From assembly GCA_028698405.1 (NCBI GenBank), contig JAQVDF010000094.1:1-7146 (forward strand): a stretch of 7,146 nucleotides of DNA, given 5' to 3'. Shown here piece by piece: positions 1 to 6,937 of this stretch. Source of the stretch: Phenylobacterium sp. GTDB taxonomy: Bacteria > Pseudomonadota > Alphaproteobacteria > Caulobacterales > Caulobacteraceae. The position numbers and the translations under genes are program-made. Below the pieces are notes generated by a model. The model saw nothing but the letters and a program-made list of their open reading frames with translations, did no database searches and had not been told where the DNA came from. Positions within the stretch are counted from its first letter, which is position 1; the number at the start of each line of letters is the position of its first letter.

Positions 1-1283
1 TTGCCGTAGAGCACGGCCAGGCCCCCGTCCTGGCTGAAGGCGTGGGCCTTGTCGCGGATCACCCCGTTCTCGCGGTCGAGGTCGAGTTCGTCCCAGCGGC
101 TGTTCTGGCTGAAGGCCACCTGGGTCGGCACGCCGCCCGGCGCGGCCCGGTAGAAGGTCTTCACCGCCTCGCTCGGCTTGCAGGCGACGTCCCAGGCGTC
201 CAGCGCCTCCTTCAGGGTCCGCGAATGGATGGTCGGCAGGTCGGTGTGGATCAGCCCGGCGCGGTCGAGCTCGCCCAGGATGCCCATGATGCCGCCCGCC
301 CGGTGGACGTCCTCCATGTGCACGTCGTTCTTTGCGGGGGCGACCTTCGACAGGCAGGGCACCCGGCGCGACAGCCGGTCGATGTCGGCCATGGTGAAGC
401 CGACCTGGGCCTCCTGAGCCGCGGCCAGCAGGTGCAGCACGGTGTTGGTGGACCCGCCCATGGCGATGTCCAGGGTCATGGCGTTCTCGAACGCCTCGAA
501 GGTGGCGATGGAGCGCGGCAGGACGCTGGCGTCCTCGCCCTCGTACCAGCGGCGGGCGAGCTCGACGACCAGGCGGCCGGCCTCGAGGAACAGCTGTTCG
601 CGGTCGGCATGGGTGGCCAGCACCGAGCCGTTGCCCGGCAGCGACAGGCCCAGGGCCTCGGTCAGGCAGTTCATCGAGTTGGCGGTGAACATCCCCGAGC
701 AGGAGCCGCAGGTCGGGCAGGCCGAGCGCTCGATGGCGCTGACGTCCGCGTCCGAGACGTTGTCGTCGGCGGCGGCGATCATCGCGTCGATCAGGTCGAC
801 CTTCCGGCCGCCGGTGGACAGCAGCACCTTGCCGGCCTCCATCGGTCCGCCGGAGACGAACACGGTGGGAATGTTCAGCCGCAGGGCCGCCATCAGCATG
901 CCCGGGGTGATCTTGTCGCAGTTGGAGATGCACACCAGCGCGTCGGCGCAGTGGGCGTTCGCCATGTACTCGACCGCGTCGGCGATCAGCTCGCGCGAGG
1001 GCAGGGAATAGAGCATCCCGTCGTGACCCATGGCGATGCCGTCGTCCACGGCGATGGTGTTGAACTCCTTGGCCACTCCGCCGGCCGCTTCCACCTCGCG
1101 CGCCACCAGCTGGCCCAGGTCCTTAAGGTGGACGTGGCCGGGGACGAACTGGGTGAAGGAGTTGGCGATCGCGATGATCGGCTTGCCGAAGTCGGCGTCC
1201 TTCATCCCCGTCGCGCGCCACAGGCCGCGGGCGCCGGCCATGTTGCGGCCGTGGGTGGAGGTGCGGGAGCGATACGGAGGCAT
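1..1283 (-). CDS. ilvD: Dihydroxy-acid dehydratase, 3' end cut by the window edge
   Basis: Cytoplasmic iron-sulfur enzyme that dehydrates 2,3-dihydroxy-3-methylbutanoate and 2,3-dihydroxy-3-methylpentanoate to the 2-oxo acids, the shared third step of valine and isoleucine synthesis. The frame runs unbroken from the ATG at 1283 to the left edge, giving 427 codons of a protein that is about 610-620 residues in the E. coli-like long form. The start [20 protein letters not shown] aligns with the E. coli N-terminus. [10 protein letters not shown] carries Cys122, Asp123 and Lys124. VDDGIAMGH carries Asp80-Asp81. [11 protein letters not shown] carries Cys195. These sit at the E. coli positions for cluster ligands, metal ligands and the carboxylated lysine. 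[19 protein letters not shown] and [20 protein letters not shown] follow. No frameshift is visible. No strong Shine-Dalgarno precedes the ATG, which fits a short leader. The missing part is the C-terminal domain, about 190 residues. Confidence 0.97.
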   Translation of the reverse strand, partial: MPPYRSRTSTHGRNMAGARGLWRATGMKDADFGKPIIAIANSFTQFVPGHVHLKDLGQLVAREVEAAGGVAKEFNTIAVDDGIAMGHDGMLYSLPSRELIADAVEYMANAHCADALVCISNCDKITPGMLMAALRLNIPTVFVSGGPMEAGKVLLSTGGRKVDLIDAMIAAADDNVSDADVSAIERSACPTCGSCSGMFTANSMNCLTEALGLSLPGNGSVLATHADREQLFLEAGRLVVELARRWYEGEDASVLPRSIATFEAFENAMTLDIAMGGSTNTVLHLLAAAQEAQVGFTMADIDRLSRRVPCLSKVAPAKNDVHMEDVHRAGGIMGILGELDRAGLIHTDLPTIHSRTLKEALDAWDVACKPSEAVKTFYRAAPGGVPTQVAFSQNSRWDELDLDRENGVIRDKAHAFSQDGGLAVLYG

Positions 1284-1310
1284 GGGCGGTCTCTGGAACT
1301 TGGACGGGCG

Positions 1311-1318
1311 GTCTTAGC
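1311..1318 (-). promoter_or_regulatory. Possible -10 element of an ilvD promoter
   Basis: Read on the minus strand this is GCTAAGAC. It fits the Caulobacter housekeeping -10 consensus GCTANAWC at all but one position. It lies 27 nt upstream of the ilvD ATG, so transcription would start with a leader of about 20 nt. No convincing TTGACG-like -35 box is seen at the expected 10-14 nt further upstream, so this is a weak prediction from one half of a promoter. Confidence 0.25.
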
Positions 1319-1408
1319 AGATGCGGGAGGCGAGGGGGAGCCGCGCCCGGGGCGGAAGTTTGCGTCCCATGGCCGCTGGAACCCGCCTCCGCGCAATCCG
1401 CGGCGGTC

Positions 1409-1683
1409 GCCAACGTGAAGCGGCCGGAGGCGCACAAGCGGCTGATGCTGCTGGCCACCATCTCGCTGCTGGATGCGCCGATCGCCCGGTGGTTCCTGAC
1501 GTCGCCGACCTGCTGGTCGTCGCCGCGGTGACCTACGACTGGCGCACGCGCGGGCGGCCGCATCCGGTGTGGATCGTAGGCGGCGTCGTTCTGGTGCTGA
1601 TGCAGGTCTCCCGGCCGATGATCGCCGTCACTCCCCAGTGGAAGGCCGCGGCGGCTCTGCTCGGCCGGCTGGGCGCGCCCTAG
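1409..1683 (+). pseudogene. Remnant of a multi-helix membrane protein, 5'-truncated and frameshifted
   Basis: Two coding-like stretches lie in different frames. The first, about 1409-1501, reads ANVKRPEAHKRLMLLATISL and then LDAPIARWFL. A charged loop with an EAHKRLMLLAT motif before a helix is typical of uncharacterised alphaproteobacterial multi-helix membrane proteins (recognised from memory). That frame stops at 1529-1531. The second, about 1495-1683, one frame over, reads PDVADLLVVAAVTYDWRTRG, then RPHPVWIVGGVVLVLMQVSR, and ends with TAG at 1681-1683. The two pieces look like consecutive parts of the C-terminal half of one protein. The usual linker between the HKRL helix and the DLLV helix seems to be missing, which suggests a small deletion that also shifted the frame, near 1493-1505. 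No N-terminal helices are found upstream; 1284-1408 shows no coding signal on this strand. A short product from GTG 1415 (38 residues) is possible but unlikely to be functional. The frame change could also be a sequencing error, but the missing N-terminal half could not. Confidence 0.6.
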
Positions 1684-2082
1684 CTAGCGCTGGACGGTCT
1701 GATTGAGGGCGGCGCGGGCGCGGACCTGATCGGCGGCGGCCTGCTCGCGCAGGGCGGCCAGGTCCTCGCTGATCTTGAAGACGGCCACGTAGAACTCGCA
1801 GAACGAGCGCCACAGCAACACCAGGGCGCCCAGCACGACGAGCCCGCCGATCAGCAGCGGGGCGGCCAGCAGGATGCCCATGAAGTTGCCGCCGGTGGCC
1901 TCGCGCAGGGCGATGCCCACCGCCGCTCCGACCATGCCGAAACCGATCAGCAGGATGATCGCCAAGCCCGCCCAATAGATCAGGTGGACGACCGCATTGG
2001 TCATCAACTTGTCGAAGGTGAGCAGGTCCCAGAGCAGCCGGCCGGAAAAGCCGCGGTCCGTGGATTGAGTCGGTAGACGCAT
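1684..2082 (-). CDS. DUF4282-like small membrane protein
   Basis: A 132-residue protein of unknown function. Residues 15-25 (RLLWDLLTFDK) are the characteristic opening of DUF4282 proteins, which place an aromatic amphipathic stretch before two membrane helices. Helix 1 is about residues 31-58 (VVHLIYWAGLAIILLIGFGM onward) and helix 2 about 68-91 (ILLAAPLLIGGLVVLGALVL). Next comes the family-like WRSFCEFYVAVFKISEDLAA, then a charged alpha-helical tail rich in Ala, Arg and Gln (110-132) that may be cytoplasmic. There is no signal peptide or catalytic motif. The ATG at 2082 is the only start before the conserved segment; a weak GAGG lies 12-15 nt upstream. The gene has the same orientation as flhA, 144 nt downstream of it, so it may have its own promoter or be read through. 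Its stop codon abuts the stop of the converging pseudogene. The family assignment is from pattern recognition. Confidence 0.85.
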   Translation of the reverse strand: MRLPTQSTDRGFSGRLLWDLLTFDKLMTNAVVHLIYWAGLAIILLIGFGMVGAAVGIALREATGGNFMGILLAAPLLIGGLVVLGALVLLWRSFCEFYVAVFKISEDLAALREQAAADQVRARAALNQTVQR

Positions 2083-2226
2083 GCGTTGTCCGAGCCTCGG
2101 GCGCGATCACCGCCCCGTCCAGTGGAGTGAACCGCTACCAGCCGATCCGCCGCGCCGCAACGGCGCAAACGCCGCGCCTGCGCGCTGGTAGAGAGGTGTG
2201 GCCGGGCTGGCCGGGTGTGGCGACCA
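2083..2226. other. Gap between flhA and the DUF4282 gene, with inverted and direct repeats
   Basis: This non-coding stretch holds a spaced perfect inverted repeat, CTACCAGC at 2135-2142 and GCTGGTAG at 2184-2191. Between the arms is a tight GC hairpin, GCGCCG-CAA-CGGCGC, at 2152-2166. Nearer to flhA a short direct repeat TGGCCGGG occurs twice, at 2199-2206 and 2208-2215. The hairpins could form in RNA read past flhA. No run of T follows on the minus strand, so this is not a canonical intrinsic terminator. It could be a Rho-dependent end, a 3'-stabilising structure or a protein-binding site. No convincing promoter for the downstream gene is seen. Confidence 0.4.
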
Positions 2227-4314
2227 TCAGATCGTCCCCACGGTCTTGAGCCGGGCGCGGGGGTGCACCTCGTTCTGGCTCATCACCGGGGTCTGGCCGC
2301 GGAACCGCTCGACCAGCGAGCGAACGTAGGGGCGGATGCCGGGGCTGACCAGCAGCACCGGGGATTCTCCGGACAGGGCCGCGCGCTCGAACGCCTCGCG
2401 CACCGAGCGGACGAAGTCCTGCAGGCGCGAGGGGGCGAGCGCCAGCTGGCGCTCCTCGCCCTGGCCGACCAGCGCGTCGGCGAAGGCGTTCTCCCACTCG
2501 GGCGAAAGGGTGACGATCGGCAGGGCGCCGTCGTTGCCGCGGTAGGCGAAGGATAGCTGGCGGGCCAGCCGCATCCGCACCTGCTCCACCAGCATGGTGA
2601 TCGAGCTGGTGTGCGGGACGGCCTCGCCGATGCCTTCCAGGATGGCCGGCAGGTCGCGGATCGAGACCCGTTCGCGCAGCAGCGCCTGCAGCACCCGCTG
2701 AAGCGTGGTGACGGTGACCACGTTGGGGATGAGGTCGTCGACCAGCTTCTTCTGCGCCTCGGGCAGCTCCTTCAGCAGCTTCTGCACCTCCGCGTAGGAG
2801 AGCAGATCGGCCATGTTGTCCTTGAGGATCTCGGTCAGGTGGGTGGTCAGCACCGTGGCCGGGTCGACGATGGTGTAGCCGCGGAAGGTCGCCTCCTCGC
2901 GCAGCGAGTCGTCGATCCAGGTGGCCGGCAGGCCGAACGCCGGCTCGCGCATGTGCTCGCCGGGCAGCTCCACCTGGCCGCCGCGCGGATCCATGGCCAT
3001 CAGCGCGCCCAGCCGCACCTCGCCCTGGCCGGCCTCCAGCTCCTTGATGCGGATCAGGTAGCCCTGGCTGGGCAGGCGCATGTTGTCGAGGATGCGCACC
3101 GAGGGCATCACGAAGCCGTATTCGGCCGCCAGCGTGCGCCGCAGCGCCTTGATCTGGTCGGTCAGCCGGCGGCCCTCGAGGTCGTTGATCAGCGCCAGCA
3201 GGCCGTAGCCGAGCTCGATCTTGATCTCGTCGATCGCCAGGGCGCTGGAGATCGGCTCCTCCTGCTCCTCGGCGGGCAGCTCGGCCACCGGCTCGGGCTC
3301 GGGCGCCAGCGCCTGCTGGCTGCGCCTCCAGGCCAGCACGCCCGCCCCCAGCGAGAGGGCGGCGAACGGCAGGATGGGCATGCCCGGCACCAGGGCGATC
3401 ACGCCGGCCGAGGCCGACACCATGCCCAGCGACACCGGGTTCATGGCCAGCTGGGTGACCAGCGCCTTGTCCGCCGCGCCCTCGACGCCGGCCTTGGAGA
3501 CCAGCAGGCCCGCGGCGATGGAGATGACCAGGGCCGGGATCTGGCTGACCAGGCCGTCGCCGATGGTCATCAGAGTGTAGGTCGAGGCGGCGACGTTCAG
3601 CGGCACGTCGTGCTGCAGCACCCCGATCAGGATGCCGCCGATGACGTTGATGGCGACGATCAGCAGGCCGGCGATGGCGTCGCCGCGCACGAACTTGCTG
3701 GCGCCGTCCATGGCCCCGAAGAAGGTGGATTCCTGCTCCAGCTCCTTGCGGCGCTTCTTGGCCTCGGCCTCGTCGATCAGGCCGGCTGAGAGGTCGGCGT
3801 CGATGGCCATCTGCTTGCCGGGCAGGCTGTCCAGGGTGAAGCGGGCCGAGACCTCGGCGATCCGGCCGGAGCCCTTGGTGATGACGACGAAGTTCACGAT
3901 CACCAGGATGACGAAGACGATCACCCCGATGACGTAATTGCCGCCCATCATGAGCTGGCCGAACGTCTCGATGATCTTGCCGGCCCCGTGGGCGCCCTCG
4001 TGGCCGTGGCTGAGGATCAGCCGCGTGGAGGCGATGTTCAGGCCCAGCCGGAACAGGGTGGTGACCAGCAGCACCGTGGGGAAGGCGTTGAAATCCAGCG
4101 GCCGCTTCATCAGCAGCGCGGTCATCAGGATCAGCACCGCGCTGGTGATCGACAGCGACAGCAGGGCGTCCAGAAGGAAGGCCGGAATCGGCAGGATCAG
4201 CAGGACGATGATGCCGACCACGCCGAGGGCCAGCGCCACCTCGCCGCGCGCCACCCAGCCCCACATCTCGCGGGGGGTGGGGCGCTGGCCGGGAACGACG
4301 TTGGCATCGGCCAT
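2227..4314 (-). CDS. flhA: Flagellar type III export apparatus membrane protein FlhA
   Basis: Inner-membrane subunit of the flagellar export gate. Its cytoplasmic ring receives substrates and chaperone complexes. The 695 residues match the usual FlhA length of about 690-700. The N-terminal half has about eight membrane helices: the first near 25-42, the second about 45-65, and the last two between 295 and 330. The family segment RPLDFNAFPTVLLVTTLFRL is at 71-90, the FHIPEP signature RFTLDSLPGKQMAIDADLSA at 158-177, and AMDGASKFVRGDAIAG at 201-216. An Ala/Pro/Glu-rich linker (337-355) leads to the soluble C-terminal domain, which includes YGLLALINDLEGRRLTDQIK and, near the end, LLVSPGIRPYVRSLVERF. 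The frame stays open upstream of 4314 through the beta-lactamase gene. MADANVVPGQRPTPREMWGW is chosen as the start because it gives a normal FlhA N-terminus, has GGGAG 9 nt upstream and overlaps the preceding stop. In Caulobacter the protein was also called FlbF. It appears to be the last gene of the cluster. Confidence 0.97.
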   Translation of the reverse strand: MADANVVPGQRPTPREMWGWVARGEVALALGVVGIIVLLILPIPAFLLDALLSLSITSAVLILMTALLMKRPLDFNAFPTVLLVTTLFRLGLNIASTRLILSHGHEGAHGAGKIIETFGQLMMGGNYVIGVIVFVILVIVNFVVITKGSGRIAEVSARFTLDSLPGKQMAIDADLSAGLIDEAEAKKRRKELEQESTFFGAMDGASKFVRGDAIAGLLIVAINVIGGILIGVLQHDVPLNVAASTYTLMTIGDGLVSQIPALVISIAAGLLVSKAGVEGAADKALVTQLAMNPVSLGMVSASAGVIALVPGMPILPFAALSLGAGVLAWRRSQQALAPEPEPVAELPAEEQEEPISSALAIDEIKIELGYGLLALINDLEGRRLTDQIKALRRTLAAEYGFVMPSVRILDNMRLPSQGYLIRIKELEAGQGEVRLGALMAMDPRGGQVELPGEHMREPAFGLPATWIDDSLREEATFRGYTIVDPATVLTTHLTEILKDNMADLLSYAEVQKLLKELPEAQKKLVDDLIPNVVTVTTLQRVLQALLRERVSIRDLPAILEGIGEAVPHTSSITMLVEQVRMRLARQLSFAYRGNDGALPIVTLSPEWENAFADALVGQGEERQLALAPSRLQDFVRSVREAFERAALSGESPVLLVSPGIRPYVRSLVERFRGQTPVMSQNEVHPRARLKTVGTI

Positions 4315-5174
4315 CAGGCGACGCTCCCGAGGGTTCGGGCGACCAGGGCGCCGACCTCGGCGTGGACCGCCTCGCGCTCGGCGAGCGGCGCGGCGGTGGC
4401 GGTGAGATAGCAGGCGACCACGATCGGCGGGCCGGCCGGCGGCCAGAAGACGGCGATGTCGTTGGTCGCCCCGTTCTCGCCGGCGCCGGTCTTGTCGGCG
4501 GCGCGCCAGCCGGGCGGAAGGCCCGCGCGCAGCCGCTTCAGCCCCGAGGTCGAGTCCTCCATCCAGCCGACCAGCTTGTCGCGTGAGGGGGTGGGCAGGG
4601 CGTTGCCCAGCACGATGCGCTCCAGGGTGCGGGCCATGGCGCGCGGGGTGGTCGTGTCGCGCTCGTCGCCCTCGACGGCGGTGTTGAGCTCGACCTCCCA
4701 GCGGTCCAGCCGGGTGACGGTGTCGCCGAGGCTCGCCACATAGGCCGTGAAGCCCGCCGGGCCGCCGATGGTCTTCAGGAGCAGGTTGGCGGCCGGGTTG
4801 TCGGACACCGCGATAATCGCCTGGCAGGCCTCCTCGACGGTGATCGAACCGAGTGCCAGGTGCTTTTCGGTCACCGGGGCGTGGGGGACCATGTCGGCCT
4901 TGGTCAGCGGCAGCGGCCGGGCGAGCTTCTCCTCGCCGCGATCGACTCTGGCCAGCACGGCGGCGGCCAGAACCGCCTTGAAGGTGGAGCACATCGGGAA
5001 CCGCTCGTCGGCCCGGTGCGCCAGCGCGCGATCGGTCCCCGCCGCGAAGGCGTAGACGCCCAGCCGCCCGCCCACGCGCCGTTCCAGCGCGGCCAGGCCG
5101 TCGTCGGCGGCCAGCGCCGCGCCGGGCGCCAGGGCCGCCAGTCCGGCCAGGACGGTGCGACGGGGAATCATCAT
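4314..5174 (-). CDS. Class A serine beta-lactamase with Tat-like signal peptide
   Basis: Periplasmic enzyme that hydrolyses beta-lactams through an acyl-serine intermediate. At 286 residues it is normal for the class, and all catalytic motifs are present: STFK at 63-66 (Ambler Ser70, Lys73), SDN at 124-126, the omega-loop WEVELN with Glu160 (Ambler Glu166), and KTG at 228-230. RDTTTPRAMARTLERIVLG (172-190) is also class A-like. The N-terminus MMIPRRTVLAGLAALAPGAA has paired arginines (5-6), a hydrophobic core and ALA at 20-22, which suggests Tat export and cleavage near residue 22. The ERFPMCSTFK region and overall pattern resemble the Stenotrophomonas L2 group (from memory). The substrate spectrum cannot be read from the sequence. 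The start is 5174 or 5171 (two ATGs in a row); GAGG lies 2 nt before the first and 5 nt before the second. The gene begins 19 nt after the flbD stop and its TGA overlaps the flhA ATG, so it is probably co-transcribed with flagellar genes. No bla-type regulator or mobile element is adjacent. Confidence 0.95.
   Translation of the reverse strand: MMIPRRTVLAGLAALAPGAALAADDGLAALERRVGGRLGVYAFAAGTDRALAHRADERFPMCSTFKAVLAAAVLARVDRGEEKLARPLPLTKADMVPHAPVTEKHLALGSITVEEACQAIIAVSDNPAANLLLKTIGGPAGFTAYVASLGDTVTRLDRWEVELNTAVEGDERDTTTPRAMARTLERIVLGNALPTPSRDKLVGWMEDSTSGLKRLRAGLPPGWRAADKTGAGENGATNDIAVFWPPAGPPIVVACYLTATAAPLAEREAVHAEVGALVARTLGSVA
4324..4328 (-). promoter_or_regulatory. Ribosome binding site of flhA inside the beta-lactamase gene
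   Basis: Minus-strand GGGAG with 9 nt to the flhA ATG. It lies within the last codons of the beta-lactamase gene and supports the start at 4314 over any upstream start in the same open frame. Because the flhA ATG shares its A with the beta-lactamase TGA, ribosomes finishing that gene end exactly at this start. Confidence 0.6.
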
Positions 5175-5193
5175 GGCCTCAGCCTACCGGCCC

Positions 5194-6567
5194 TTACGCC
5201 GCATTGCTGCCCACGCCGCCCTGCGGGGCGGGGACGGGGACGCCGGCCTCGGCGTACTCCTTCAGCTTGTTGCGCAGGGTGCGGATGGAGATGCCCAGGA
5301 TGGTGGCCGCGTGGGTGCGGTTGCCGAGGCAGTGGGTGAGGGTGTCCAGGATCAGCTGCTGTTCCATCGCCGCCACCGTCTGGCCGACGAACGAGCGGGT
5401 GGCGCTTTCGGCGGCCTGGTAGGCGACCTGGGCCGTGCGGGTGGCGGCGTCGGCCGGAGCCAGCGGCTGGCCGTCCGGCAGGCGGATGGCGGTCTCCTCC
5501 AGCTCCGGTCCGGTGGACAGCAGCACCGCGCGGTGGATGGCGTTCTCCAGTTCGCGCACGTTGCCCGGCCAGCGGTGGGCGGCCAGGCGCCGCTTGGCCT
5601 CCTCGGAGATCGGCTTGTCGGCCAGGCCGTTGGCGGCGGCGTACTTCTTGGCGAAGTGCTCGGCGAGCGCGACGACGTCGCCCGGCCGCTCGCGCAGCGG
5701 CGGGATGCGCAGGTTCACCACGTTCAGCCGGTAGAGCAGGTCCTCGCGGAAGGTCCCTTCTTTCACCGCCTGGGCAAGGTCTCGGTTGGAGGTGGCGAGG
5801 ATGCGGATGTCGACCTTGACCGGCTTGGAGCCGCCGACCCGGTCGATCTCCCGCTCCTGGATGGCCCTCAGCAGCTTGGCCTGCAGGCGGGCGTCCATCT
5901 CGGAGATTTCGTCCAGCAGCAGGGTGCCGCCGTTGGCCTCCTCGAACTTGCCGATGCGGCGGGCGAGCGCGCCGGTGAAGGCCCCCTTCTCGTGGCCGAA
6001 CAGCTCGCTCTCCAGCAGGTTCTCGGGGATGGCGGCGCAGTTGACCGAAATGAACGGGCGCTGCGCCCTCCGCGACTTGGCGTGGACGTAGCGGGCGATC
6101 ACCTCCTTGCCGACCCCGCTCTCGCCGGTGATCAGGATGGAGGCGTCTGACGGGGCGACCTGGTCGGCAAGCTGGATCACCTGCTGCATGCAGGGGTCGC
6201 GCACGACCATCGGGCGGTTGTCGTCGGAGACCGCGGCCAGCACCGCGGCGATCAGCTGCGCCTCGGGCGGCAGCGGGATGAACTCCTTGGCCCCGGCCCG
6301 GATGGCGGCGGCGGCGCGGTCGGCGTCGGCCGCGACCCCGCAGGCCACTACCGGCACGTGGATCCGCTCCGCCTCGTTGGCCTTGATCAGGCCGGCGATG
6401 TCGAGGTCGTAGTCGACCATCAGCAGGTCCGCGCCCTGGCCGGCGCGCAGCGCATGGGTGGCCGCCTCGGTGGTTTCCACGTGGCTGACCTTGGCGCCCG
6501 CGCTCATCGCCATCTTCACGGCGGAGGCGAGCTGCCCGTTGAGTTTTCCGACGACCAGAAGCCGCAT
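5194..6567 (-). CDS. flbD: Sigma54-dependent flagellar transcription activator FlbD
   Basis: Cytoplasmic enhancer-binding protein that, in Caulobacter, activates late flagellar genes with sigma54 and represses early ones. It has 457 residues. An N-terminal receiver-like domain (1-115) keeps Asp52 ([10 protein letters not shown]) but lacks the usual acidic pair near the N-terminus ([10 protein letters not shown]) and the switch lysine (EFIPLPPE). The AAA+ domain is complete: Walker A GESGVGKE at 148-155, the sigma54 contact loop GAFTGA at 195-200, Walker B GGTLLLDE at 213-220, arginine-finger region REDLLYRL at 274-281, and [12 protein letters not shown] at 332-343. A Fis-type helix-turn-helix (401-438, ending [15 protein letters not shown]) binds DNA. 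The start at 6567 has a good Shine-Dalgarno 7 nt upstream. The gene begins 29 nt after fliN. Caulobacter FlbD is known to be controlled by the partner FliX, which is not in this window. Confidence 0.95.
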   Translation of the reverse strand: MRLLVVGKLNGQLASAVKMAMSAGAKVSHVETTEAATHALRAGQGADLLMVDYDLDIAGLIKANEAERIHVPVVACGVAADADRAAAAIRAGAKEFIPLPPEAQLIAAVLAAVSDDNRPMVVRDPCMQQVIQLADQVAPSDASILITGESGVGKEVIARYVHAKSRRAQRPFISVNCAAIPENLLESELFGHEKGAFTGALARRIGKFEEANGGTLLLDEISEMDARLQAKLLRAIQEREIDRVGGSKPVKVDIRILATSNRDLAQAVKEGTFREDLLYRLNVVNLRIPPLRERPGDVVALAEHFAKKYAAANGLADKPISEEAKRRLAAHRWPGNVRELENAIHRAVLLSTGPELEETAIRLPDGQPLAPADAATRTAQVAYQAAESATRSFVGQTVAAMEQQLILDTLTHCLGNRTHAATILGISIRTLRNKLKEYAEAGVPVPAPQGGVGSNAA

Positions 6568-6574
6568 TGTCTGT

Positions 6575-6580
6575 CTCCCT
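6575..6580 (-). promoter_or_regulatory. Ribosome binding site of flbD
   Basis: Minus-strand AGGGAG, 7 nt before the ATG at 6567, in the 29-nt fliN-flbD gap. It is the best Shine-Dalgarno match in the window and fixes the start of flbD. It also suggests that flbD is translated independently of fliN. Confidence 0.65.
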
Positions 6581-6596
6581 GCTCAGCCGTCGCGGA

Positions 6597-6932
6597 TCAC
6601 GCGCTGGCGTCGCCGTCCTTGATGATTTCGGTCATGGTCACGCCGAGGCGGTCGTCGACGATGACGACCTCGCCGCGGGCGACCAGGCGGTTGTTGACGT
6701 AGATGTCGATGGCCTCACCGACCTTGCGGTCGAGCTCGAGCACGCTGCCGGAGTTGAGCTGGAGGAGTTGGGCCACCGACATCGAAGCCCGCCCCAGCAC
6801 CGCCGAGATGGACACCGGCACGTCGAACACGGGCGCGAGGTCGGTGGCGGACTTCTCGTTCTCCGCCTCCGGAAGCGGGGCGGGCAGTTGGTCGCCGGGC
6901 CCGAAGTCTTCGAGTTTGAGGTCTTCGCTCAT
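6597..6932 (-). CDS. fliN: Flagellar motor switch protein FliN
   Basis: Component of the cytoplasmic C-ring that, with FliM and FliG, controls rotation direction and docks the export machinery through FliH. It has 111 residues, close to the short FliN forms. An acidic, Pro-rich N-terminal tail (1-30) precedes one SpoA domain (about 34-104): PVFDVPVSISAVLGRASMSV, then LLQLNSGSVLELDRKVGEAI with the family's G-S-V-L-E-L-D core, then DIYVNNRLVARGEVVIVDDR and LGVTMTEII. The ATG at 6932 lies 5 nt after the stop of the FliH-like gene. A weak AAGG is 14 nt upstream, so translation is probably coupled to the previous gene. The neighbours on both sides are flagellar, which supports the assignment. Confidence 0.95.
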   Translation of the reverse strand: MSEDLKLEDFGPGDQLPAPLPEAENEKSATDLAPVFDVPVSISAVLGRASMSVAQLLQLNSGSVLELDRKVGEAIDIYVNNRLVARGEVVIVDDRLGVTMTEIIKDGDASA

Positions 6933-6937
6933 GGTCG

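Noticed and set aside
42..1418. 458-codon open frame on the plus strand
   Set aside because: It lies opposite the clearly recognisable ilvD. Its product is low-complexity Gly/Ala/Arg/His with no family features, as expected from an antisense frame in high-GC DNA.
1123..1563. 146-codon minus-strand frame overlapping the ilvD start
   Set aside because: It overlaps ilvD out of frame and crosses the pseudogene antisense. Composition is Arg/Pro/His-rich with no recognisable motif.
3603..3620. Sigma54-like promoter sequence (CGGCAC with a GC-rich downstream part)
   Set aside because: The -12 TTGC part does not match, and the site is antisense within flhA with no gene to serve.
2611..3789. 392-codon open frame on the plus strand
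   Set aside because: Antisense to flhA, with a His/Gln/Asp/Arg-rich composition typical of a shadow frame.
4315..4992. Upstream extension of flhA to a 921-residue protein
   Set aside because: The extra 226 residues are an Arg/Gly-rich out-of-frame reading of the beta-lactamase gene. FlhA has its normal length and N-terminus from 4314.
4314..5174. Mobile element carrying the beta-lactamase
   Set aside because: No transposase, integrase, flanking inverted repeats or target duplication was seen. Base composition looks like that of the neighbours.
5155..6150. 331-codon open frame on the plus strand
   Set aside because: Antisense to flbD, whose AAA+ motifs are unmistakable. The plus-strand product shows no domain.
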